A stretch of DNA of 7,430 nt from Oscillospiraceae bacterium (GTDB lineage: Bacteria; Bacillota; Clostridia; Oscillospirales; Acutalibacteraceae). Shown one piece after another: positions 1-5,989 of the stretch; position 1 is the first letter of the stretch; each line of letters starts with the position of its first letter. The notes beneath the pieces were generated by a model that did not search any database, was not told the origin of the DNA, and worked only from the letters and a program-made list of their open reading frames with translations. A program made the position numbers and the translations under genes. The stretch is taken from contig DOZQ01000092.1 in assembly GCA_003517915.1 (NCBI GenBank), forward strand, positions 2,593-10,022, written 5' to 3'.

Positions 1-329
1 GCCGCTTTATTTTGCCCGTAAATTCCGGCTATGAGCCTGAGGTTTTCAAGCACCGAAAGCTTGGCGGCAACGGCGGTCTCCTGCGGGGAAATGTTTATCT
101 GCTCTTTAATTCGACGCGGATTTTCACGCACGCTGTTCCCCAGCAGTACAGCGTCACCGCCCGTCGGCTTAATCAGGCAGGAAAGCAGCTTGACGGCAGT
201 GGTCTTGCCCGCGCCGTTAACGCCTAAAAGAGAAAACAGTTCACCCTGCCCGACAGACAGGCTAAGATTATCCACCGCAGTAAGCTCACCGTAACGCTTA
301 GAAAGGTTTGTGGTTGTTATAGCGTTCAT
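1..329 (-). CDS. ABC transporter ATP-binding protein, N-terminal part (runs off the left edge)
   Basis: This is the nucleotide-binding subunit of an ABC transporter, acting on the cytoplasmic face of the membrane. Only the first 109 codons are in the window. The translation begins MNAITTTNLSKRYGEL and has the usual order of an ABC domain: an aromatic A-loop region (KRYG, residues 11-14), Walker A GVNGAGKT at 36-43, and a probable Q-loop Gln in ISPQE at residue 83. The signature motif, Walker B and H-loop lie beyond the edge. The order resembles drug- or lantibiotic-export type ATPases (CcmA-like), but the substrate cannot be told. The ATG (327-329) overlaps the TGA of the upstream AbrB-like gene in an ATGA, so the two are translationally coupled in one operon. 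The family assignment is firm; the function beyond that is inference. Confidence 0.92.
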   Translation of the reverse strand, partial: MNAITTTNLSKRYGELTAVDNLSLSVGQGELFSLLGVNGAGKTTAVKLLSCLIKPTGGDAVLLGNSVRENPRRIKEQINISPQETAVAAKLSVLENLRLIAGIYGQNKA

Positions 330-562
330 TCCTCGCCGTCCTCCTTTGGCGGATTGCCGCCGAACACCGCCGTTATGACCTGTGTGAACATGTTTTGCGG
401 CGGTATGGCAATGCCTTGTTTTACGTCGCCCAATATAATGAGCGTGTCTCCCGGCTTGAAGCCGAATATATCGCGGGCTTCTTTTGGAATAACAATCTGC
501 CCTTTTTCGCCCATTTTTACCGTCCAGGCGTGTTTCCCGTCTGAAAGCTTTGTGTTTGCCAT
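326..562 (-). CDS. AbrB/MazE/SpoVT-family DNA-binding protein (78 aa)
   Basis: This is a small transition-state-type transcription factor with a swapped-hairpin AbrB fold. Residues about 13-54 carry the domain: WTVKMGEKGQIVIPKEAR, then FGFKPGDTLIILGD. The GQIVIPKEAR and KPGD elements are typical of the family. The C-terminus (NPPKEDGEE) is short and acidic and shows no second domain, so it is neither full-length AbrB nor SpoVT. The start ATG (560-562) has a GGGGG Shine-Dalgarno 7 bases upstream. Its stop overlaps the start of the ABC ATPase gene by 4 bp. Such regulator-plus-ABC pairs usually mean that the regulator controls its own operon; repeated GTAT motifs over its promoter fit that, but this is inference. 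A MazE-type antitoxin role is unlikely because no toxin gene is adjacent. Confidence 0.9.
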   Translation of the reverse strand: MANTKLSDGKHAWTVKMGEKGQIVIPKEARDIFGFKPGDTLIILGDVKQGIAIPPQNMFTQVITAVFGGNPPKEDGEE

Positions 563-602
563 ATTAATACCCCCACGTCACAAAAGTATGATTTGTATAA
601 CG

Positions 603-631
603 AGTATAATATATGGGGTTTGTATTGTCAA
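603..631 (-). promoter_or_regulatory. Sigma-A-type promoter of the AbrB-ABC operon
   Basis: On the minus strand, TTGACA (626-631) is followed after exactly 17 bases by TATACT (603-608). This is a perfect -35 box and a five-of-six -10 box. It lies about 40 bp upstream of the AbrB-family ATG, leaving a short leader with the GGGGG ribosome binding site. GTAT motifs at 586, 595, 604 and 622 (plus strand) fall on multiples of a 9-bp step across the -10 and start region and could be operator half-sites. Confidence 0.8.
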
Positions 632-712
632 GTCTGCCTGCAATATTATTTTGCGTTGGAGCCAATATCCACATACTTAGAATTATATTGACACTAGGGT
701 CACCCGGGAGCA

Positions 713-742
713 TTGACGGAAATTGCCCCCCTATGATATACT
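713..742 (+). promoter_or_regulatory. Candidate sigma-A-type promoter, plus strand, with no protein gene directly downstream
   Basis: TTGACG (713-718) and TATACT (737-742) are spaced by 18 bases, each one base off consensus. Transcription would begin near 749. No ORF with a ribosome binding site follows before the terminator-like hairpin at 902-938. The promoter would therefore make a short untranslated RNA, or a leader if transcription reads through to nrdD. A second TTGACA at 688-693 has no -10 at proper spacing. Confidence 0.5.
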
Positions 743-779
743 TATAAATATTAGGTAAGGGATGATAAAACCATAAATC

Positions 780-829
780 TGTAGGGGCAAACTTCGTTCG
801 CACGCGAGCGCGCACAGTGCGCCTTTACA
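780..829. repeat. Short palindromic intergenic repeat, copy 1 (TGTAGGGGC type)
   Basis: The 50-bp unit begins TGTAGGGGC and ends GCGCCTTTACA, giving imperfect terminal inverted repeats. It contains two internal inverted repeats: AACTTCGTT and GCGCACAGTGCGC. A related unit with the same ends occurs at 7283-7334. From memory, similar TGTAGGGGC...GCCCCTACA units are scattered through intergenic regions of Oscillospiraceae-type genomes; the family has no function I can name. Copy 1 lies inside the candidate RNA. Confidence 0.55.
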
Positions 830-846
830 CCGAAAAACCTGATACC

Positions 847-863
847 CCGCCGCAAAGCGGCGG
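847..863. other. Perfect GC-rich hairpin, 7-bp stem with AAA loop
   Basis: CCGCCGC and GCGGCGG flank AAA. No T run follows directly on either strand, so it is not a simple terminator. It is more likely an internal stem of the RNA proposed at 749-938, or part of repeat debris. Confidence 0.5.
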
Positions 864-901
864 ATAGTGGTTTATTTGTTAATTACATATGATGGGAATA
901 A

Positions 902-938
902 CCGTCGGCTGCAAACCGGCTGGCGGACAAGTTTTTTT
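902..938 (+). terminator. Probable intrinsic terminator upstream of the nrdD promoter
   Basis: CCGTCGGCTG (902-911) pairs with CGGCTGGCGG (917-926) over 10 base pairs, including three G-U pairs, around a CAAAC loop. After ACAAG comes a run of seven T (932-938). The five-base gap before the T run and the wobble pairs make it weaker than a canonical terminator. It would end the transcript from the 713-742 promoter and shield nrdD from read-through. Confidence 0.55.
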
Positions 939-957
939 ATTCTTTCTAAAAACCCTA

Positions 958-986
958 TTGCAATATCAACATATATGGTCTATAAT
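958..986 (+). promoter_or_regulatory. nrdD promoter
   Basis: TTGCAA (958-963) and a perfect TATAAT (981-986) are spaced by exactly 17 bases. Transcription would begin near 993, leaving about 80 bases of leader before the nrdD ATG. Two NrdR-box-like palindromes overlap the spacer/-10 and the early transcribed region, as expected for repression by blocking RNA polymerase. Confidence 0.65.
966..981. promoter_or_regulatory. Candidate NrdR box 1
   Basis: The core AACATATATGGT (968-979) is palindromic except for one pair and sits in the nrdD promoter spacer next to the -10 box. It is weaker than box 2, because the outer bases do not pair. Its centre is 40 bp upstream of box 2, about four helical turns. 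NrdR sites are known to come as tandem AT-rich palindromes of this type upstream of nrd genes. Confidence 0.5.
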
Positions 987-1005
987 AGTACATGCTAAGA
1001 GTATA

Positions 1006-1021
1006 CTACTATATATGGTAG
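1006..1021. promoter_or_regulatory. Candidate NrdR box 2
   Basis: CTACTATATATGGTAG is a 16-bp palindrome with seven of eight pairs complementary. It closely matches the known NrdR-box form (ACT-ATATAT-AGT-like). It lies just downstream of the predicted transcription start of nrdD. The nrdR gene itself is not in this window. Confidence 0.6.
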
Positions 1022-1074
1022 GTCGGTATATGAGAAAAATTGGTATATAAGAAAAAATAGAGGAGCTGTAGGGA

Positions 1075-3429
1075 ATGATCACCGCTATAATCAAACGAGA
1101 CGGCCGCGAAGCCGTCTTTGACATGGATAAAATAACCGAGGCGATTTTTAAGGCGGCCAAGGCCACTGGCGGGCGCGACAGGCAGACGGCCGAGGCTTTG
1201 GCCTCGCAGGTCTGTGATCATCTTGAAAAAACCGTCGGGCAGACCCCCAAGGTCGAAGAGGTGCAGGACGTAGTAGAAAAGATTCTAATCGAAAACGGAC
1301 ATGCCCGCACCGCCAAGGAATATATCATTTACCGCGCCGAGCGCACCCGCCGCCGGGAGATGAATACCCGGCTGATGAAAATCTATGAGGGGCTGACCTA
1401 TAAAGATGCCAAGGACAACGACATAAAGCGTGAAAACGCCAACATCGACGGCGACACGGCGATGGGCACTATGCTCAAATACGGCTCTGAGGGTGCCAAG
1501 CAGTTCTATGAAATGTATGTGCTGCACCCCGACCATGCCTCCGCCCACCGCGAAGGCGACATCCATATTCATGATATGGATTTTCTCACCCTGACCACCA
1601 CCTGCTGCCAAATAGATATCGACGCGCTGTTCACCGGCGGATTTTCCACCGGTCACGGCTTTTTGCGCGAACCCAACGACATCACCAGCTATTCGGCGCT
1701 GGCCTGTATCGCTATCCAGTCGAACCAGAACGACCAGCACGGCGGCCAGAGCATCCCGAACTTTGAATACGCCATGGCCAAGGGGGTCGCTAAGACCTAT
1801 AAGCGGCTTTATCTGCGCAATCTGATAAAATCGCTCGAGCTGCTGGTGAATGATGGCGGCGAGGAGGAATTCGTAAAAAGCACCGCGGCGGAAATTTTCG
1901 AGACGCAGGGAGTAAGGCCGGTGCTGGGCAACGGCAACGGTTACTGTGCCGCCGAAAGAGAGAGGCTCGCTGAAAAATACGGTGAAGAAACCGCAAAGCG
2001 CGCGCAGGAATTCGCGCTAAGGCGAGCCGAAAAAGAAACCGACCGCACCTGTTATCAGGCGATGGAGGCTTTCGTGCACAACCTCAACACCATGCATTCC
2101 AGGGCGGGAGCCCAGATCCCGTTCAGCTCTATAAATTACGGCACCGACATCACGCTCGAGGGTCGCATGGTGATAAAAAATATTCTGCTTGCCACCGAAG
2201 CGGGACTGGGCAACGGCGAGACCCCGATTTTCCCGATACATATTTTTAAAGTTAAAGAGGGCGTCAGCTACAATCCCGAAGACCCGAACTATGATCTTTT
2301 CCGGCTTGCCTGCCGGGTGAGCGCGAAGCGGCTTTTCCCAAACTTTTCGTTCTTGGACGCGCCGTTCAACGCGAGTTATTACACTCCCGGCAAGCCCGAA
2401 ACCGAATGCGCCTATATGGGCTGCCGTACCCGCGTTATCGCGAATTATTTCGACAAGGCAAACGAGGTGGTAAACGGGCGGGGCAACCTTTCATTCACCT
2501 CTATCAACCTGCCGCGCATAGCCATTCGTTCGCACGGCGATATCGGGCTTTTTTATGAAGAACTTGACCGCAAGACAGACCTTATAATCAGACAGCTTCT
2601 TGAGCGCTTTGAGATTCAGGCGCGCAAAAAGGTTCGCAATTTCCCGTTTCTTATGGGACAGGGAATCTGGCTTGATTCAGACAAGCTGGGCCCCGACGAC
2701 GAGCTGCGCGAGGTATTAAAGCACGGCACCTTGACCATGGGCTTTATCGGCCTGGCCGAGGCGCTTAAATCTCTGACCGGCTTTCATCACGGGGAGTCGC
2801 GCGAGTCGCAGAACCTGGGGCTTGAAATTGTTGGATATATGCGCCGCCGCATGGATGAAGCCTGCAAAAAACACGGTCTCAATTTCTCGCTTATCGCCAC
2901 CCCGGCCGAGGGGCTTTCCGGCCGGTTTGTTAAAATGGACAGGGAACGCTACGGGGCTTTGCCCGGTATTACCGACCGCGAGTATTATACAAATTCATTT
3001 CATGTGCCGGTGTATTATCCACTGCCGGCACTGGAAAAAATCAAGCTGGAATCCCCTTATCACGCCATGACCAACGGCGGGCATATCACATATATCGAGA
3101 TGGACGGGGATCCGACCGACAATCTTGACGCGTTTGAAACGGTTATACGCGCGATGAAGGAAAACGGCATAGGCTACGGCTCGGTCAACCATCCGGTCGA
3201 CCGTGACCCCGCCTGCGGGTATACCGGCATTATCGGCGACGCCTGCCCGAAATGCGGCCGGCAGGAAACCCCGGAGGAGCCGTTTGAGCGCATCCGCCGC
3301 ATCACCGGCTATCTGGTCGGTACCCTCGATCGGTTCAACAACGCGAAAAAAGCCGAGGTGCAAGACAGGGTGAAGCACAATATAGCCGGAGCGCCTGACA
3401 CTGAAAATACAGCAAATTGCTCTGAGTAA
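1075..3429 (+). CDS. nrdD: Anaerobic (class III) ribonucleoside-triphosphate reductase NrdD, 784 aa
   Basis: NrdD reduces ribonucleoside triphosphates to deoxy forms without oxygen, using a glycyl radical and normally formate. Residues about 3-95 form an ATP-cone (IIKRDGREAVFDMDKITEAI at the start), the allosteric dATP/ATP switch. The catalytic barrel follows: HIHDMDF at 164-170 leads into TTTCC, so Cys177/Cys178 include the first active-site Cys. MGCRT places the likely thiyl-radical Cys at 450. Near the C-terminus a Cys-rich zinc site reads CGYTG (Cys714) and CPKCGR (Cys724, Cys727). The glycyl radical loop RITGYL puts the radical on Gly745. Length fits full-length family members. The ATG is preceded by GAGGAG at 1060-1065, 9 bases upstream. 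nrdG lies downstream beyond a MITE-like insertion. Oddity: the position three residues before Cys714, often a fourth zinc Cys, is Asp711. Confidence 0.97.
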   Translation: MITAIIKRDGREAVFDMDKITEAIFKAAKATGGRDRQTAEALASQVCDHLEKTVGQTPKVEEVQDVVEKILIENGHARTAKEYIIYRAERTRRREMNTRLMKIYEGLTYKDAKDNDIKRENANIDGDTAMGTMLKYGSEGAKQFYEMYVLHPDHASAHREGDIHIHDMDFLTLTTTCCQIDIDALFTGGFSTGHGFLREPNDITSYSALACIAIQSNQNDQHGGQSIPNFEYAMAKGVAKTYKRLYLRNLIKSLELLVNDGGEEEFVKSTAAEIFETQGVRPVLGNGNGYCAAERERLAEKYGEETAKRAQEFALRRAEKETDRTCYQAMEAFVHNLNTMHSRAGAQIPFSSINYGTDITLEGRMVIKNILLATEAGLGNGETPIFPIHIFKVKEGVSYNPEDPNYDLFRLACRVSAKRLFPNFSFLDAPFNASYYTPGKPETECAYMGCRTRVIANYFDKANEVVNGRGNLSFTSINLPRIAIRSHGDIGLFYEELDRKTDLIIRQLLERFEIQARKKVRNFPFLMGQGIWLDSDKLGPDDELREVLKHGTLTMGFIGLAEALKSLTGFHHGESRESQNLGLEIVGYMRRRMDEACKKHGLNFSLIATPAEGLSGRFVKMDRERYGALPGITDREYYTNSFHVPVYYPLPALEKIKLESPYHAMTNGGHITYIEMDGDPTDNLDAFETVIRAMKENGIGYGSVNHPVDRDPACGYTGIIGDACPKCGRQETPEEPFERIRRITGYLVGTLDRFNNAKKAEVQDRVKHNIAGAPDTENTANCSE

Positions 3430-3436
3430 ACACTAA

Positions 3437-3596
3437 GTAAGTGCTGATTAATCGAGGTGGATGCAGCGCCAAGGAAATTTTTCGGCAGATGAACCAAAAA
3501 TCGTAGGCAATACTTTGTGTATTAACGAGGATTTTTGGAATATATGACGGAAAATTTGTCGGCGCTGCGCCGCCCGGCGATTAAATCAGTGCTTAC
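3437..3596. mobile_element. MITE-like 160-bp palindromic element between nrdD and nrdG
   Basis: The left arm begins GTAAGTGCTGATTAATCG. The reverse complement of the right end begins GTAAGCACTGATTTAATCG. Similarity continues inward through GCAGCGCC, AAATTTT and CCAAAAATC to the centre, where AATAC and GTATT flank TTTGT (3509-3523). The whole unit therefore folds into one long imperfect hairpin whose midpoint is the element's centre. CTAA stands directly outside both ends (3433-3436 and 3597-3600), which looks like a target-site duplication. There is no ORF. It starts 7 bases after the nrdD stop codon. These traits fit a non-autonomous transposon relic; the parent transposase family cannot be named from here. 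Confidence 0.75.
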
Positions 3597-3626
3597 CTAA
3601 TTAGAGCATCGCATAATCTTGTAAAC

Positions 3627-3659
3627 CAGGGATGCAGGATTACCTCCCCTGCATCCCTG
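3627..3659. other. Perfect 12-bp hairpin in the nrdG leader
   Basis: CAGGGATGCAGG (3627-3638) and CCTGCATCCCTG (3648-3659) pair without mismatch around a 9-base loop containing ACCTCC. No T run follows on either strand, so it is not an ordinary intrinsic terminator. It sits 57 bases upstream of the nrdG ATG. It could stabilise or process the nrdD-nrdG message, or be another small repeat. The ACCTCC loop resembles an anti-Shine-Dalgarno sequence, but pairing with the nrdG ribosome binding site is only speculation. Confidence 0.6.
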
Positions 3660-3716
3660 CGGGCGGATTAATACATTTATTTATAAGTTGATTGTAAATA
3701 AGGACGGTGGTTTGAT

Positions 3717-4220
3717 ATGCCGCAAACCGTACGGCTTGCGGGCACCGTGCCCGAATCGGTCGTGGACGGCCCGGGCTTCAGATTTGTTGTTTTCGCTCAG
3801 GGCTGTCCTCACCGCTGCCCCGGATGTCACAATCCCGCCACCCACGATTTCGAGGGTGGCTTTGTCGCTGTTCCGGAAGATATAATCGCTCAGGCCAAAA
3901 AAAATCCGTTGCTGAAAGGGGTTACCCTCAGTGGCGGGGAGCCCTTCGCCCAGGCGGAGGGCTTTGCCGAGATTGCCCGGCTGGCGCGCGAGGCTGGGCT
4001 GGATGTCATTACCTACACGGGTTACACCTTTGAGGAATTGCTAAAAGGGGATATCCCCGGAGCGCACGGGCTGCTAGGGTTTACCGATATTCTTGTGGAC
4101 GGCAGATTTGAGATAGAAAACAAAAGCCCCCTGCTTAAATTCAGGGGTTCATCCAACCAGCGGGTGCTGGACACCGCCGCGTCGCTTGCCGCAGGCAAAG
4201 CGGTAACATGTGAGTTTTAG
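3717..4220 (+). CDS. nrdG: Anaerobic ribonucleotide reductase activating protein NrdG (radical SAM), 167 aa
   Basis: NrdG uses a [4Fe-4S] cluster and S-adenosylmethionine to abstract a hydrogen from the NrdD radical glycine, switching the reductase on. The cluster-binding CxxxCxxC motif is plain in QGCPHRCPGCHNP, with Cys30, Cys34 and Cys37. The SAM-contacting GGEP follows in LSGGEPF at 73-76. Later family features are TYTGYTFEEL, ILVDGRF and RGSSNQRV, the last diagnostic of NrdG over other short activases. Length is typical for the family. The ATG at 3717 has GGTGG 6 bases and AAGGA 12 bases upstream. It lies 287 bp after nrdD rather than adjacent, because a MITE-like element and a hairpin intervene. 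I see no clear promoter of its own, so it probably depends on read-through from nrdD. The next gene starts 25 bp downstream. Confidence 0.96.
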   Translation: MPQTVRLAGTVPESVVDGPGFRFVVFAQGCPHRCPGCHNPATHDFEGGFVAVPEDIIAQAKKNPLLKGVTLSGGEPFAQAEGFAEIARLAREAGLDVITYTGYTFEELLKGDIPGAHGLLGFTDILVDGRFEIENKSPLLKFRGSSNQRVLDTAASLAAGKAVTCEF

Positions 4221-4245
4221 AGATTAACACGAGGAGGATCACGCC

Positions 4246-5844
4246 TTGCTCAGACGCCTTATATCCGCGGTTATTAGCTGCGTATTGATATTCATACTTA
4301 CATCCTGCGGCGACAATTCGACCGGCGGCGCCGTTTATTATGAAACGGCATATGCTCCCATTACGCTTGACCCCCAGCTGGCAGACAGCGAAAGCGAGAG
4401 GATGTTTGTAACAAACTGCTTTGAGGGACTCTACCGCGCGGCACCCTCCGGCTTAAAGCCTATGCCGGCGCTTGCCGCAAAAACCGAAATTTCCGCCGAC
4501 GGTCTGACCTATACCTTTACGCTCGAGTCCGGGGCAAAATGGTCAGAGGACGATATCCCGGTGACCGCCGGTGATTTTGCCTTTGCGCTGACAAGAGCCC
4601 TGCTCCCCGAAACGCGTTCCCCCGACGCTGAGCTTTTATACGCCATAGAGGGAGCGGAGCAGGTGCGTTCGGGCGTCTCCTCCGCCTCGGCCTTAGGCAT
4701 AAGCGTCCCCGACGAGCAGACACTGATAATCCGGCTGGCAAAGCCCGACGAGGGTTTTCTCAGCACCCTTACCCTGCCTGTAGCCATGCCCTGCAACAAG
4801 GATTTTTTTGAAAGCTGCAAGGGGCGTTACGGGCTGGACGCGGAAAACCTGCTTACCAACGGCCCGTTTTATGTTCGCAGGTGGCTGGAGGAACGGATCA
4901 CGCTGTGGCGGTTTAAGGGCTTTTCGGGCAAATATCCCACCGCGCTTTCAGCGGCGGTGGTGTATTTCAATCCGGATTTGGGCACGCTGCCTCAGCGCAT
5001 TGCCGAATCAGACAGAGACGCAGGGGAAATCCCCGCCGATACGCTGATCCAAGCGGAGGAAAACGGGCTGGCTACCGCGCGGTTTGAAACCGTCTGCTGG
5101 GCTTTGATTTTAAATCCCGGAGCGCAGGATACGGGCGGGCTGAAGTTCCGCGAGGCTTTGAGCGAGAGCCTGGATCCCGCTTGCTACAGTGAGCGTTTAG
5201 GCGGAGTCAGGCGGCGGGCGGCATCGCTGATCCCTCCCGACCTGCTGATTTATTCCTCCCCTTATTCCGATATCGGACAAGCCGATATCTATAATCATGT
5301 ATTTGACCTTGCGTCGGCAAAAGAAAAATTTTTGGCCGCCCTTGCCGAAATGGAAGGCGGGGTTTTGCCGCCGGTCACTCTGCTTTATCCCGAAACTGAG
5401 GACGCGCGGCTGACCGCCAGCCTTATAGCGCAGAACTGGCAGAAAAACCTAGGCGCGTATATCAATATTCAGGGCTCAAATCCCGGCACTTACGAAGACA
5501 CGCTGGGGAAAGGAGATTACCGCATAGCGCTTTTGCCGCTTTCTTCGCCCGACGGCAGTGTGCGCAGGCTGCTTTCGCAGCTTACCGAAGAGGACGGCGC
5601 GCTGCTGGGCTTTAAAAACAGCGAATTTGACACGGCTATGTCGGAGGTTTCATCGGCTGTTTCGGCCGCCGAACTGGCCGGAATATTTTCTAAAGCGGGA
5701 AAAACCCTGATTGACAGCAAAACGGTGATCCCGCTGTTTTACGATTTGACCTGCTACGCCTGCGCTCCCGATGTCACCGGCATACAGTTCAGCCAAAACG
5801 CCGGCGCGGTTTCGTTTGTCTTCGCTGATAAGCCGATATCGTAG
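4246..5844 (+). CDS. ABC transporter solute-binding lipoprotein, SBP_bac_5 (peptide/nickel-type) family, 532 aa
   Basis: This is an extracellular lipid-anchored substrate-binding protein of the oligopeptide/nickel class. It starts at TTG (4246-4248), supported by GAGGAGG at 4231-4237 with 8 bases spacing; no ATG fits as well. Residues 1-20 form a signal peptide (MLRRLISAVISCVLIFILTS) ending in lipobox LTSC, so Cys21 would be lipidated. Family marks follow: TLDPQLADSESE (40-51), NCFEGLYR, then LTYTFTLESGAKW and a GDFAFALTRAL stretch near 105-120, with NGPFYVRRW later. Length fits OppA/DppA-like proteins. It lies 25 bp after nrdG and is probably cotranscribed, yet no permease or ATPase gene is next to it; the next gene is convergent guaA. 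The ligand cannot be told. It may use permeases encoded elsewhere. OppA or NikA would be over-naming. Confidence 0.92.
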   Translation: MLRRLISAVISCVLIFILTSCGDNSTGGAVYYETAYAPITLDPQLADSESERMFVTNCFEGLYRAAPSGLKPMPALAAKTEISADGLTYTFTLESGAKWSEDDIPVTAGDFAFALTRALLPETRSPDAELLYAIEGAEQVRSGVSSASALGISVPDEQTLIIRLAKPDEGFLSTLTLPVAMPCNKDFFESCKGRYGLDAENLLTNGPFYVRRWLEERITLWRFKGFSGKYPTALSAAVVYFNPDLGTLPQRIAESDRDAGEIPADTLIQAEENGLATARFETVCWALILNPGAQDTGGLKFREALSESLDPACYSERLGGVRRRAASLIPPDLLIYSSPYSDIGQADIYNHVFDLASAKEKFLAALAEMEGGVLPPVTLLYPETEDARLTASLIAQNWQKNLGAYINIQGSNPGTYEDTLGKGDYRIALLPLSSPDGSVRRLLSQLTEEDGALLGFKNSEFDTAMSEVSSAVSAAELAGIFSKAGKTLIDSKTVIPLFYDLTCYACAPDVTGIQFSQNAGAVSFVFADKPIS

Positions 5845-5845
5845 A

Positions 5846-5881
5846 TGGTGGTATATGCGAGATGAAGTTCTCGCTGCACCA
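5846..5881 (+). other. Imperfect hairpin just after the lipoprotein gene
   Basis: GCGAGA (5857-5862) pairs with TCTCGC (5869-5874) around TGAAGT. Outside this, TGGTG (5846-5850) can pair with CACCA (5877-5881) across an internal loop. There is no T run, so alone it is a poor terminator; it may protect the message 3' end or be repeat debris. The rest of the gap to 5937 shows no gene I can support. Confidence 0.4.
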
Positions 5882-5937
5882 GTAGGTTATTATTCCACAT
5901 CAAAAAAGAATTTGCTGTGGGTCTGCTATCAAATGGC

Positions 5938-5980
5938 AAAAAAACACCCCAAAAGTCTTGAGATTTCAAGGCTTTTGGGG
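5938..5980 (-). terminator. Intrinsic terminator of guaA
   Basis: CCCCAAAAGTCTTGA (5947-5961) and TCAAGGCTTTTGGGG (5966-5980) form a 15-position stem around GATT, with one A-C mismatch on the minus strand (G-U on the plus strand). Reading minus, the stem is followed after two bases by seven T (complement of A at 5938-5944). It lies 9 bases past the guaA stop codon. In the plus direction the following bases (CTTCGTTTCTT) are only moderately T-rich, so it may also weakly terminate the convergent lipoprotein transcript. Confidence 0.88.
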
Positions 5981-5989
5981 CTTCGTTTC

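Larger units (their letters stand above)
749..938 (+). ncRNA. Candidate small RNA or structured leader upstream of nrdD
   Basis: I do not recognise this as a known RNA family. What is visible: a promoter (713-742), then about 190 nt that end in a terminator-like hairpin with a T run (902-938). Three internal elements have pairing potential. ATTAGGT at 750-756 can pair with ACCTGAT at 837-843 (one G-U pair), enclosing the palindromic repeat. CCGCCGC at 847-853 pairs with GCGGCGG at 857-863 around an AAA loop. AACCA near 769-773 can pair with TGGTT near 868-872, as an alternative. No start codon with a convincing ribosome binding site is present. Because nrdD has its own promoter downstream, a stand-alone RNA is as likely as an attenuator. 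Confidence 0.3.

Noticed and set aside
564..815. 83-codon minus-strand ORF upstream of the AbrB-family gene
   Set aside because: It overlaps the promoter, the palindromic repeat and the candidate RNA, has no ribosome binding site or family resemblance, and its composition is non-coding-like.
847..863. CCGCCGC-AAA-GCGGCGG as an intrinsic terminator
   Set aside because: No T run directly follows on either strand; the nearest T-rich stretch on the minus strand is about ten bases away.
749..938. Cobalamin or other known riboswitch in front of nrdD
   Set aside because: I looked for B12-box-like and other common aptamer signatures and saw none. Class III reductases also do not need cobalamin, so only an unclassified RNA is proposed.
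1285..1740. 151-codon minus-strand ORF inside nrdD
   Set aside because: It is a shadow of the GC-rich nrdD coding strand; the opposite frame carries unmistakable NrdD motifs.
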